64,000 nucleotides of DNA from Ctena decussata (lineage: Eukaryota; Mollusca; Bivalvia; Lucinida; Lucinidae), in contig OZ022508.1 of the NCBI GenBank assembly GCA_963989385.1, positions 52,429,087-52,493,086 of the forward strand, in the 5' to 3' direction. The number at the start of each line of letters is the position of its first letter. Position 1 is the stretch's first letter. Shown in pieces: positions 56,301 to 63,824 of this stretch. The position numbers and the translations under genes were made by a program. The notes under the pieces were generated by a model that searched no databases, was not told where the DNA came from, and saw nothing but the letters and a program-made list of their open reading frames with translations.

Positions 56301-59300
56301 TTTCTCAGACAGCTGCAATGAAAATTTTATTAACACTCAGAAGCTGGATGGATAACTTGCGATTTTACGTCCTTTGCAACAGTATTTTAGCCATATCAGG
56401 ACGACGGGAGGGAGATAGTGAAAATCCGTATGCCAAGGAATCCCTTTTACAGTTGAAAAGATTGCTGCTTCCAGCACAAATCGAACCCGTGATCGATAGC
56501 TTAGCAAACCAGCACTTAACTTTGAGCTACCGGGGCACCGCTCCCTAGAATACTCATAAAAATCTTTCCCTTACCCAGCGGGCACATGACGTCGAAATGA
56601 CGTCCTACTGACGTCGATGCGACGTCATTACGTCGCATCGACGTCAGTACGATGTCGTTTCAACGTCATGTGCCTGCTGGGTTAGTATATAGATCGCCAT
56701 GGAAGAAAAATGATAAAATTCGTTCAGTGGAATATCCAGTTAACTAGCTTTTATAGTGGGGATAGTGTTCATCCACATTTCACCTTTCCTCCCACCGACA
56801 GTACTTAGCTAATGTCAAGGAAATGCCTCAGACAGCTACCTCTGAGTATTGTATAAGGTTCAATTTCAGCAGTAGGACATCAGATATGTTCATATGTGAT
56901 AGTTTTTTTAAAAGAAAAATATTTTGAAAACAAGAAATACCCCAAACTACAAACCAAATATCTGCTGGACTTGCGGTAGTGAAGAAAACTGCAGTAAAAA
57001 AAGAAAATTGAAAATATCCCGAAAAACAGTTTCCAGAAAATGCTCCGTCGCGTCAGATGTTGGTGATAATTTGAATAATTGGGGGGGGGGGGGGGGGGGG
57101 GGGGTCTTTATATTGAATGTTCGCTCCTTCGCTTATTCCTTGACATATTTCTACAAACTAAACATGATCAAATGGTAATTAATTACATTTTACATTGGAG
57201 GGAAAAAGATAACCAATTTAGACATACAGTAAAAGTTATTATCCACATTTTAAGTAAAAAATCGTCGAATTTTGCATGTAGAAACGTAACAAAAATCGTT
57301 TAGTGGGGTGCTTCAAAATATAAAAATTACAACTAATAATTTATGAAATCGAGTAAATTTTCGCCCACAATTACGTTTTGCGACAATCTTTACGACGTTA
57401 TGCGTGAAATTGACATCACTAAGCATAGAAACAAGTAATGGCCGGCCAAGCAAATAAAGTGAAAGTGTAGAGATTTTTTGAAAATAGGGGAAAAGATGGA
57501 GGGTATGTATATATTTTGGTATATTACTTTTTAGTGTTTCGTCGGTTTGTAAATTAAAGTATTTCACAAAAATGCGTTTTGAGAATAGAACAAAACTTTT
57601 AATTTATTCGTGAGTTTTTCCATTTTACAAAAAAATATCGATATTTTGCGGTGTCTAGGCACTCACAGAAATTACGTCTTCATAAATACGAGGCATTATT
57701 TTGTTACTAAATAGAAAAAATATCTCTTCGAATCTCTTTTTGTAAATGAAGTATGTAAATGCGTTTTTATACACCAGGCTGTTTTTTTAATCAAACGAAA
57801 TGGTTGAATATTGATTAAGATATCTTTGAAATGCTTTGTCTAGGTAAAATGTCACAAAACACCGTCTTTTGTACTTTATCGCGCCGTAAAAACGCCGTAA
57901 AAGGTTGCCGTTAAAATATTGGCGAATCTATATGCGTAGATAAAGAAATAAGAAACAATTCAATTTCATTTTACAGCAACAAATTGAATTAGTGCATAGG
58001 ATTAACGTAATGAACATCGCCACTCTGCGAAAAACACGACGTTTTACGTCGTTTTGGACGTTACACAAATTATCACCAACATCTGACGCAACGTCACGTG
58101 TCGCATTTTGATGAACACTTCAGATAATCAAAATTTCCTCGGAAAATGCTGGGCATTTTGATGAACAGTTTCGGAAAATCAAATTTTGATGAAACTTTGC
58201 TTAAGAAATTTAATTATTTATTCTTAAACAGGAGGTGTCCCAGTTTTCTAAAGGAAAAGACAATCCAGCCTACAGCGAGCTTCCTCGACAGAATAGTCGC
58301 CCTACTTTTAAGAAAGGTCGCACCTACGAAGTCAATCCTCTGCCTGACCCAGACTTCATCAAGGGCACTAAAGAGCTTGAACAGACTCCACTAACAACAC
58401 CAGAAAAGAAACAAAATCGACCATCAACATCAATGTTACTATCGCAATTATCGTAAATTACATGTACTTTTATTTCAAAACGAGTAACTTGTCTCACCAC
58501 CCAAACGTGGATCCAACAAGTAATGAAATACACTGTAAGGTATAGGAGAAGCCATTTTCTTTTTTAATAGATTTTTTCTTTTAATTCACATTTATTTTTT
58601 CCGTGTTCATTTCGAAAGTCTCATTTAATTCCAAACAGTCTTAAATACCTTTTTTATGCCCCCGCCACGAAGTGGGGAGGGGCATATAGTTTTGCCCTTG
58701 TCCGTCCGTGCATACGTACGTACGTCCGTCCGTACGTATGTCCGTCCGTCACACTTTGTAGTACTGTTCTTGTCTCCGCAACTCCTCCTACAGTATTCGA
58801 TGCAGGGAGTTGAAACTTGGAACACAGTTCAGACATGCATTGAACATGTGCATAAAGGAAACATAACTTTGATTAAGATCTTTATTGCAGAATTATGTCC
58901 CCTTGAATAATAAACATATTTTGACCATATTTCACATCTGAGTACTGTTCTTGTCTCCACAACTCCCCCTACAGTATTTGATATAGGGAGTTGAAACTTG
59001 CAACACAGTTCAGACATGCATTGAACATGTGCATAAAGAAAACATAAATTTGATTAAGGTCTTGGTTGCAGAATTATGTCCCCTTGAATAATATACATAT
59101 TATAACCATATTTCACATTTGAGTACTGTTCTTGTCTCCGCAACTCCTCCTACAGTATTTAATGTAGGGAGTTGAAACTTGCAACACAGTTCAGACATGC
59201 ATTGAACATGTGCATAAAGGAAACAGAATTTTGATTAAGGTCTTTATTGCAGAATTATGTCCCCTTGAATAACAAATATTTTGACCATATTTCACATTTG

Positions 59301-62300
59301 TAGTACTGTTCTTGTCTCTGCAACTCCTCCAATTGTATTTGATGTAGGGATTTGAAACTTGTAACACAGTTCAGACATGCATTGAACATGTGCATAAAGG
59401 AAACAAAACTTTGATCCAGGTCATTATGGCAGAATTACATCCCCTTGAATGACATGCATATTTTGACCATATTTCACACTTTGTAGTACTGTTCTTGTCT
59501 CTGCAACTCCTCCAATAGTATTTGATGTAGGGATTTGAAACTTGCAACACAGTTCAGACATGCATTGAACATGTGCATAAAGGAAAAAGAACTTTCAGTC
59601 AGGTCTTTATTTCAGAATTATGTCCCCTTGAATATCATACATATTTTGACCATATTTCCATAGCTTAAATACAATCTCACCTTTTATCGTCGCTCTAGCG
59701 GCCTCATTTATTAACAGATTTTGGTATTACATCACAGCTTTATTGGGTATGACAGTACCTTGAACAACTTTGCGTTTCAGGTTTGTAGGATGAAGGTCAA
59801 GGTCACCGTTGCTATTTTCAGAAAAACTAGGGCATTGCTCCAGCGCTTTCATTTATAGATCGATTTTGACTTCACATAAATGTTAAGTATAACAATATCT
59901 TGAATAAATTACTGTTTCAGCACCGCAGGTCCAAGGTCAAGGTCACAGTTGCTATTTTTAGAAAAAACTTTATCATTCCTCTACTCCTCTATTCATTGAC
60001 AATTTTGATGTAACTTCACTCAAATGTTTAGTGTGACAATATCTTGGACAAGTTCGTGATCCAGAATTTCAGGGTAAAGGTCAAGGTCATATTTGCTATT
60101 TTAGAAAATATGCTGTCATCCCTCTGGAATGATTTTGGCACAACTTGACACAAATATTTAGCTTGACAATATCTGGGACAAATTTACGTTTCATCATTGT
60201 AGGTCCAAGGTCAAGGTCACAGATGCTATTATAGGTACATGTAAATCTTTGTCATGGTTCTAGCGTCGTTATTTATTAACTGATTTTGATAGAACTTCAC
60301 ACATATATTAAGTATGACAATATCTTGGACAAGTTAACCTTTCAGGGTTGTAGTTCCAAGGTCAAGGTCACAGTTGCTATTTTTAAGAAAAACTCAGTCA
60401 TCCCTCTAGCACCTTTATTTATTGACAGATTTTGATGTAACTTCACACAAATATGTTTTAACACATTACTTTTCTAGTGAGGCATATGGCGGGGGCATTC
60501 ATCACCTTAGTGATTGTCTAGTTTTTAAATAAGTCGCACAAGAAATACCACAATCGTTTTTGAGTTGAAGCGACTACCTGCAACATGTGCTGTAGAATTT
60601 GTAGTAAATCATGAGTTTTGTGCCACTTTAATCATCGTTTTTTTGCTAAATATTTCTCTTGTTTTCATAAAATGCCCACTTTCCTTGTTAAATCTGCAAA
60701 ATACAATTATTCAGAATTCCGATGATAAAGTTTTGTTCAAATAGGAAGGAAAACAGTGCCGTCATTTTATATTTCCAATTAGCTCCCCCTTTTTATGCCG
60801 GTCGCATATGGCTATCCAACAGCGCTTTATTTTATCTAATCACACGTCGCTTTAAATGGCATAGAACGTTGTGGATTAAACTGATTATCGAAAATTGATG
60901 GCCGCTTAACAACCTAATCTGAAGCTTTAACCTAGAATTTGGTATGATTAAAACAGAGAGGCACCATGGTCGAGTGATATGAGACACTCGGTTATTGTGC
61001 AAATGGTTGCGGGTTCGAATCCGGCTTGGGCCAGACGGGTAAGGAAAACTTCCTCTGTCCACCCAGCGGTAAATGGGTACCTTTTTCGAATCAAGAAAGA
61101 ATAAGGCAGCGAAAGGAAATGGCTGTACTTCGCCTTCAATATTCTGTGTCCAAGTTACAGTGTCATTGCCCCCTACGGCCACTCAGGCTATGGGTGACAG
61201 ACCTTTACATTTCTAAGACAGTTGTTACTTTTAAAATACTTAAGTCCTTTTACCAGTTCAAAAATATCGTGACAGTTAAACGTCGTTTTACGAAATAAAA
61301 AAAAAATCTAATTATGCAAACAGTACAGAGCATGTGATTTACTACGCATTGCAGGACATTTGACAGTCTAGAGCTAATACATCGTCAGTCATAGGCGGGG
61401 AGTGGCGGGGAACCGGGTTACAAACTCTTATTTTCAAACTAGTTTAGTTTTTTGATACATTCCATCTTTTTGTATCTATTCTGGACTTAGATGTATATTG
61501 TTGCAACGACAAACTGTTGACGCAGCCCCATAGCACACACCACAAGTCAGCATCAAATTGAAGATAAGGCGATAGAATGTTATTTAACGTTGTGTGCCAG
61601 CTGAAGCAGTATTCAAAAGTAAATTGTATATTTATTTTATCAGCCAAAATGGTTCAGCAGTTAAAGGCACATCTCCAAAGCATACAGAAACTGATTCAAC
61701 TCCACAGAAGAAAAAGCGAACAAAAAGACGGAACGACAGTGTTGGTATGTATCTTTTTTCATGTTTAATCTGCATCATAGGGTAACTTTTACCCGGCTTC
61801 ACGGGAAACGCGAACTTTAACAAAAACTATGTGGTAATGTGCAAGGTCTACCCTTTGCAAGGTTGGTATACTATAAGGGAATGAGAGCCAGTACAGTCGA
61901 CAGTGCAGTTCCTAATGCTCGGTATTATCTCCGTAGATGTGGACAAATCATGCTCTATCTTAAACCTGTCTTTGGGCAAATCATGCTCTAACTTAAACCT
62001 GTCTTTGGGCATATCATGCTCTATTTTAAACCTGTCTTTTGGCAAATCATGCTATATCTTAAACCTATCTTTGGGCAAATCATGCTCTAACTTAAACCTG
62101 TCTTCAGTGGGCATATCAGGCTCTATTTTAAACCTGTCTTTGGGCAAATCATGCTATATCTTAAACCTGTCTTTGGACAAATCATGCTCTATCTTAAACC
62201 TGTCTCTGTGAACTTAGTCTAACAATCGGATATTCCCTCTGCTCCTTCCGGTGTTCGTATATCCCAGCAGGCACACCGAGTTGAATCAACATTGACGTTG

Positions 62301-63397
62301 AATCAAAGTTGATTCTGTGTTGATTCAACTTTGTGTGCCCAGTATAAGTTTTGCCGGCAGTAATCGTGCAAATCTGATGTCTGAGCAAAGCATGCCCTAT
62401 TCACATGCTTCAAATTATTGCTCATTCGAACTGCGCATGCTCTGACCAGACTGCAGGTGAACAGGTCTGAAAATGCACAGGAAGCATGTAGCCATAGACA
62501 GGTTTGATAAAAAAGCCCATCACTTGTTACTTTCTATGTGAGTACCAATGCATATTTGCCTTTCTTTCGACAAATCATTGCAGCTTCCTGAGGTAGCAAA
62601 AGTTAAAATATATTCGCATAAATATATACACAGTGGCCGATTTTATGCAGTATCTTTTTTTAAGATAGTAAGGACTATAGCCTATTTTGTAGTAGATATA
62701 AAGATGTAATTACCACACCCACTTTTTTCAGTTTTTTTTTTCAGCTCATGTAAAGTGGTTTGCTGCCAGTAAGGCACTGGGGGGGGGGGGGGGGGAAGTA
62801 TCTTTTAACAAATCTTATTTCCGTTACGTTTAATTATAATTATTTTACACCGATTTTATTTAAAGAGAGGTTGGCGAAGTTTTCGGCTCTGAAAATATTT
62901 CCAATTATTTCTTTATCTAATATATTGAAATATTGTTTAATAACTCTGCTTAAAATTCATGTAGACACTAACAGTTAGATGCTTATTTTATGCAGTGTTT
63001 TTTTTTTTTTAAATAATAAGGAATTTAGCCTAGTTTTAGATATAAAGGTTGTTAGTACTCCATCTACTTTTTCCAGTTTTTTTCATTATCATGAAATAGC
63101 TGTCGCAATCAAAATGCAATAGCGTTAAGACCGTCAATTGACCTTGACCTTTTATAGAAAACTTAACTTGAACCAGAACTAGAATTGACTAGCTGGTAAT
63201 AATCCCAATTTTTCCTGGTTTTCTTAGAGGCATTCTTTACGAAACCACACTGAATACACCGCACGTTGCAGACATAAGCGTGACTCTGGTATAACCATAG
63301 TCTGTCTGTTTTAGATCCACTAGGACTGAGTTCTCCTGGAAATACTGCTAGGACGTCCAACAGTGATCATAGTAACCTGCTATCCAGCATTTCAGGG
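38574..63397 (+). CDS. KIAA1549: KIAA1549/UPF0606-like transmembrane protein, 3' incomplete
   Basis: Eight exons (38574-38664, 47589-51428, 52448-52635, 53620-53788, 55678-55895, 58232-58452, 61644-61744, 63315-63397) join in frame to 1637 codons with no stop; the gene runs on past the window. Order: signal peptide (residues 1 to ~19), a Ser/Thr-rich cysteine-free ectodomain (~31-1310), a juxtamembrane domain (VDVSAESFKTDLERRLAEAF; IHRITREPESTT; ETQELAIILSQ), a polybasic RRRKRKKR site inside it, one membrane span (LWIIAAVAGPIVAVVLLVWI), and a tail with NPAY and KKKRTKRR. The membrane exon start, 'EPYIK...RLWIIAAV', and the ITRxP motif fit the vertebrate KIAA1549 family. In people KIAA1549 is known for BRAF fusions and retinal disease; its molecular role is poorly defined. 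The family call is from memory of motifs. A generic mucin-like receptor is the alternative. Confidence 0.75.
38688..38790 (+). repeat. 'gggacacc' repeat copy
   Basis: 'ctaaaatctgggacacctaa' matches 7947 and 23408. It begins 24 bases after the exon 1 donor. A 'ggcaaacagcgtagacac' arm of palindrome C follows. Confidence 0.5.
38800..40475. other. Intron 1, AT-rich, nothing recognised
   Basis: No coding motif on either strand and no clear repeat. Short open frames lack family features. Confidence 0.45.
40478..41415. mobile_element. Non-autonomous element with CATTTGACCTATTCCG ends
   Basis: Left CATTTGACCTATTCCGG (40480) and right CGGAATAGGTCAAATG (41393-41408) are inverses. CCTATTCCGG-type motifs recur inside in both orientations (about 40505, 40851, 41013, 41190 and 41215), like dispersed transposase-binding sites. 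No transposase frame in ~930 bp. Confidence 0.6.
41390..41477. repeat. 44-bp tandem duplication
   Basis: GTCGGAATAGGTCAAATGAC through CCACGTTACCC occurs twice (41390 and 41434). It duplicates the right end of the preceding element with its flank. Confidence 0.9.
41655..41810. repeat. G-run cluster with (TTTA)n
   Basis: Several G runs of 11-22 bases, separated by a TTTA tandem repeat (41698-41727). Frames crossing it give poly-Gly and are not genes. Confidence 0.95.
42561..42601. repeat. Poly-T joined to poly-G
   Basis: 24 T followed by 17 G, then GT-rich and G-rich sequence to about 42710. Confidence 0.95.
42720..43270. other. Intron 1, nothing recognised
   Basis: No coding motif or repeat structure identified. 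Confidence 0.4.
43285..43610 (+). repeat. Decayed tandem-array element
   Basis: 'tttgtaccccgatatagtcc' followed by GTCC-like repeats ('cgttcgtccatccgcccttc') and two ~170-bp units ('ttgcgttaaagttctgcgtt', 'ggtcaaggccacagacttga'). The 3' end is not found. The same unit type occurs at 46340-47150. Confidence 0.5.
44215..44353. mobile_element. Palindrome with CAGTGCTCCAGATAAG end and long hairpin
   Basis: Shares the left end with the element at 21703. A hairpin at 44279-44353 has AACATATGTTGTGACCCCTC paired to its inverse, and inside it GAACCGTCTC-ggc-GAGACGGTTC. A relative lies at 28340. Confidence 0.7.
44354..45730. other. Intron 1, nothing firm
   Basis: 'agcccttacagt' recurs at about 44579 and 44609. 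No coding motif. Confidence 0.4.
45735..45930. mobile_element. Palindromic MITE family B copy with GCGCCAAAT ends
   Basis: 'ccagatgaggctgctaataa' with its inverse, 'ctctagtctttgaattatc', and end motifs GCGCCAAAT and ATTTGGCGC, which look like the true terminal inverted repeats of the family. Confidence 0.65.
46340..47150 (+). repeat. Decayed tandem array, ~170-bp units
   Basis: Begins with GTCTTTCCGTCTGTTCGTAT, then about four units with 'gctgctgctgacat', 'gttgacgtttcgcgttgat' and 'cctttgaaggaacattt'. An A run lies at 46878-46905. It is the same family as 43285. Confidence 0.55.
47402..47446. repeat. 20-bp perfect hairpin upstream of exon 2
   Basis: TGTCAGTCTTCAAGGGCATA and its exact inverse TATGCCCTTGAAGACTGACA are separated by five bases. 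It lies 143 bases before the exon 2 start. Confidence 0.9.
47589..51428 (+). CDS. KIAA1549: KIAA1549-like exon 2: giant Ser/Thr-rich ectodomain
   Basis: Acceptor ACTTATAG, donor AAACAG|GTAAGT; phase 1 in and phase 1 out, 3840 bases. It encodes about 1280 residues dominated by Ser and Thr, with many Asp, Ile, Val and Leu and no cysteine, as expected of an O-glycosylated, extended mucin-like region. Scattered N-glycosylation sequons (NVS, NIS, NAS) occur. Near the end (about 51110-51290) degenerate ~17-residue repeats of the type SSTV..S.T.ES appear. It ends with GEVYWIET, which leads into the juxtamembrane domain. The single uninterrupted frame of this length is strong evidence of coding. Confidence 0.92.
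51455..51725 (+). repeat. Decayed tandem-array units
   Basis: 'atgaccttgaggtcaaggtc' and ~150-bp degenerate units in the style of the 46340 array. More of the same lies at 52030-52160. Confidence 0.4.
51735..51995 (-). repeat. Repeat family G, reverse copy
   Basis: Inverse of the 52705 and 54075 copies ('ctatttag', 'gcaaaatc', 'gccatttt' order). No gene. Confidence 0.45.
52230..52350. mobile_element. Palindromic MITE family B copy
   Basis: 'gagaattcaaagactagagg', 'gatgaggcagctcattatga' and the inverse arm ending 'ggcgcttaaagtgtta'. It ends about 98 bases before exon 3. Confidence 0.65.
52448..52635 (+). CDS. KIAA1549: KIAA1549-like exon 3: juxtamembrane domain, furin-like site
   Basis: Acceptor TTTCTGTAG, donor GTTCAT|GTATGT; enters phase 1 and leaves phase 0. 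It encodes LKVSTTVDVSAESFKTDLER, an amphipathic helix (LAEAFEEAFIREKL), then LRRRKRKKRFTQAG. RKRKKR followed by Phe satisfies the R-X-K/R-R furin rule. Confidence 0.88.
52705..52920 (+). repeat. Repeat family G copy
   Basis: 'ggtgaatggacacgctttcc', 'ggaagtaaacaggatattgc' and 'gagaaaatggctgaaaaa' match the family. Confidence 0.5.
53347..53454. repeat. (GA)n and (CAGA)n microsatellite
   Basis: Purine-rich GA repeats with two CAGA stretches. Frames here give Arg-Glu or Ser-Leu runs and are not genes. Confidence 0.95.
53620..53788 (+). CDS. KIAA1549: KIAA1549-like exon 4: juxtamembrane domain, second half
   Basis: Acceptor CCTTTTAG, donor GCTGAAC|GTAAGT; phase 0 to 1. It encodes IHRITREPESTTVSTAYSVE, LNTLETQELAIILSQ and VVQSKAE. 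The order 'ITR.P ... LN.L..QE.A.IL ... AEP' is what I recall for the extracellular domain of the KIAA1549 family. Confidence 0.88.
53799..54037. mobile_element. Palindromic MITE family A, copy 6
   Basis: 'gtcacgtcacgagaaaaaca' to 'tctcgtgtcgcagctca'. It starts about 10 bases after the exon 4 donor. Confidence 0.82.
54075..54270 (+). repeat. Repeat family G copy
   Basis: 'ggtgattggtaacactttca', 'gtcaactcttaaaa' and 'ggaagcaaacaggaagtctc'. Confidence 0.5.
54405..55460. mobile_element. Large compound inverted repeat
   Basis: 54405-54650 is the inverse of about 54855-55110 ('atgaaattttgaccacaaga' versus 'cattttgtggtcaaaatttc'). 54650-54860 is the inverse of about 55150-55440 ('ttccatcacgcacatttgtg' versus 'aaatgtgtgtgatggaaacc'). 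The motif GTTATGGCCAGCCATCAC and variants recur at least seven times. A further piece of the same family ends the window at 63825-64000. Confidence 0.65.
55678..55895 (+). CDS. KIAA1549: KIAA1549-like exon 5: transmembrane segment
   Basis: Acceptor GCTTTCCAG, donor ACAACG|GTACAC; enters phase 1 and leaves phase 0. It encodes YIKTETPPQPPGEESRLW, the membrane span IIAAVAGPIVAVVLLVWIVL, a CCRAK stop-transfer, and the acidic start of the tail (DLEEEGAEPELTS). It is type I by orientation with the signal peptide. Confidence 0.92.
55950..56175. mobile_element. Palindromic MITE family A, copy 7
   Basis: 'aagtcgcgaccaacaaagtg' to 'ttttcccatgtcgcggctg'. It starts about 54 bases after the exon 5 donor. 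Confidence 0.82.
56360..56548 (-). mobile_element. tRNA-derived SINE, reverse
   Basis: Read on the - strand: GCCCCGGTAGCTCAAAGTTA, B-box-like GGGTTCGATTT, body, and the end 'ctaaaatactgttgcaaagg'. It is the same family as the SINE at 28808. Confidence 0.7.
56573..56682. mobile_element. Near-perfect palindrome with CCCAGC ends and GACGTC core
   Basis: The ends CCCAGCGGGCACATGACGTC and GACGTCATGTGCC-like inverse (here CAACGTCATGTGCCTGCTGGG) bracket a core made of repeated GACGTC. The arms pair over almost the whole 110 bases. A structural relative lies at 62263. Confidence 0.8.
56690..57080. other. Intron, nothing recognised
   Basis: No coding motif or repeat identified before the G run. Confidence 0.4.
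57081..57104. repeat. Poly-G run
   Basis: 24 consecutive G. Confidence 0.95.
57105..58231. other. Intron, AT-rich, CpG-containing
   Basis: No gene seen. 'gggcattttgatgaacag' recurs near 58103 and 58150. Confidence 0.4.
58232..58452 (+). CDS. KIAA1549: KIAA1549-like exon 6: cytoplasmic tail with NPAY
   Basis: Acceptor TTAAACAG, phase 0. It encodes EVSQFSKGKDNPAYSELP, FKKGRTYEVNPLPDPDF and KGTKELEQTPLTTPEKK. The donor is TATC|GTAAAT: phase 2, matching the next exon. The stop codon of the unspliced frame (TAA at 58454-58456) lies within the donor. NPAY fits the NPxY class of PTB/adaptor-binding signals. Confidence 0.8.
58655..60521 (+). mobile_element. Tandem-array pearl/HINE-like element (ATGCCCCCGCCA family)
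   Basis: The 5' hairpin TATGCCCCCGCCACGAAG / GGGGCATATA is followed by GTCCG/TACG repeats. Five ~182-bp units ('cacagttcagacatgcattg') and about five ~155-bp units of a second kind ('tccaaggtcaaggtcacag') follow. At the 3' end TGGCGGGGGCATT, the inverse of the start, then the hairpin ATCACCTTAGTGAT and CTAG at 60518-60521. It carries two unlike arrays in one element. Confidence 0.82.
60957..61200 (+). mobile_element. tRNA-derived SINE, second family
   Basis: The head has TGGTCGAGTGATATGAG (A-box-like) and GGGTTCGAATCCGG (a perfect B box GGTTCGAATCC). The body has 'cacccagcggtaaatgggta'. No CCA end or intact cloverleaf, so it is not a functional tRNA gene. Confidence 0.7.
61644..61744 (+). 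CDS. KIAA1549: KIAA1549-like exon 7: basic tail segment
   Basis: Acceptor TTATCAG, donor GTGTTG|GTATGT; enters phase 2 and leaves phase 1. In the phase set by exon 6 it reads QNGSAVKGTSPKHTETDS then TPQKKKRTKRRNDSV. KKKRTKRR is a nuclear-localisation-like basic cluster. Confidence 0.72.
61939..62208 (+). repeat. 33-bp minisatellite, about eight units
   Basis: 'aaatcatgctctatcttaaa' 'cctgtctttgggc' repeats with small changes. An open frame across it (SLGKSCSNLNL repeats) has no signal or splice context and is a by-product of a period divisible by 3. Confidence 0.9.
62263..62342. mobile_element. Small palindrome with CCCAGCAGGCACAC ends
   Basis: The ends CCCAGCAGGCACAC and GTGTGCCCAG bracket a core of repeated GTTGATTC/GAATCAAC words. 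It has the same layout as the element at 56573 but an unrelated core. Confidence 0.7.
62380..63314. other. Intron 7
   Basis: Contains a G run at 62779-62795 and two related stretches ('atgcagtatctttttttaag' at 62646 and 'atgcagtgtttttttttttt' at 62991). No coding motif. Confidence 0.45.
63315..63397 (+). CDS. KIAA1549: KIAA1549-like exon 8: tail segment
   Basis: Acceptor GTTTTAG, donor TCAGGG|GTAAGT; enters phase 1 and leaves phase 0. It encodes DPLGLSSPGNTARTSNSDHS then NLLSSISG. The next exon lies outside the window. Confidence 0.72.
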
Positions 63398-63453
63398 GTA
63401 AGTTCTTAATAATACTTTACGGCTCGCTTTTTTATGTATTTGCACCTGTAAAA

Positions 63454-63704
63454 TAAGCCACGACACGACAAAAACCAACAAAGTGGCATGTGCGCCCAAT
63501 GAAGACTCAGATCAGCCTAGAAATCTGCCCAGTCTGATTAGAGTCTTCGCTGTGCGCTTAAAGGGTAGCTAAGGGTCTAAGCTAGCCCTATGCGGACAGG
63601 GAAGACTCTGTTCAGACTGGGCAGATGCCTAGGCTGAACTGAGCGTTGCCTGGGCGCATAGTGCGCACATGCCACTTTGTTGGTTTTGTCGTGTCGCGGC
63701 TCAA
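63454..63704. mobile_element. Palindromic MITE family A, copy 8
   Basis: 'taagccacgacacgacaaaa' to 'tttgtcgtgtcgcggctca'. It starts about 56 bases after the exon 8 donor. Confidence 0.88.
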
Positions 63705-63824
63705 AATGTGCTATTCCTTTACGTACCGCAGGGTATAGTAAGAATTATGACCAAACACCCGTGCACAGGTGCTTCTTGATTTTTACTGTTTTAAAACTAC
63801 AAATGACCGTTTAAAAATACAGGT

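Noticed and set aside
60957..61030. A functional tRNA gene
   Set aside because: A and B boxes are present but no cloverleaf closes, and a SINE body follows directly.
61577..61768. Alternative reading of exon 7 as KMVQQLKAHLQSIQKLI
   Set aside because: It looks helical, but phases of the exon 6 donor and the exon 8 acceptor both require the QNGSAVKG / KKKRTKRR frame.
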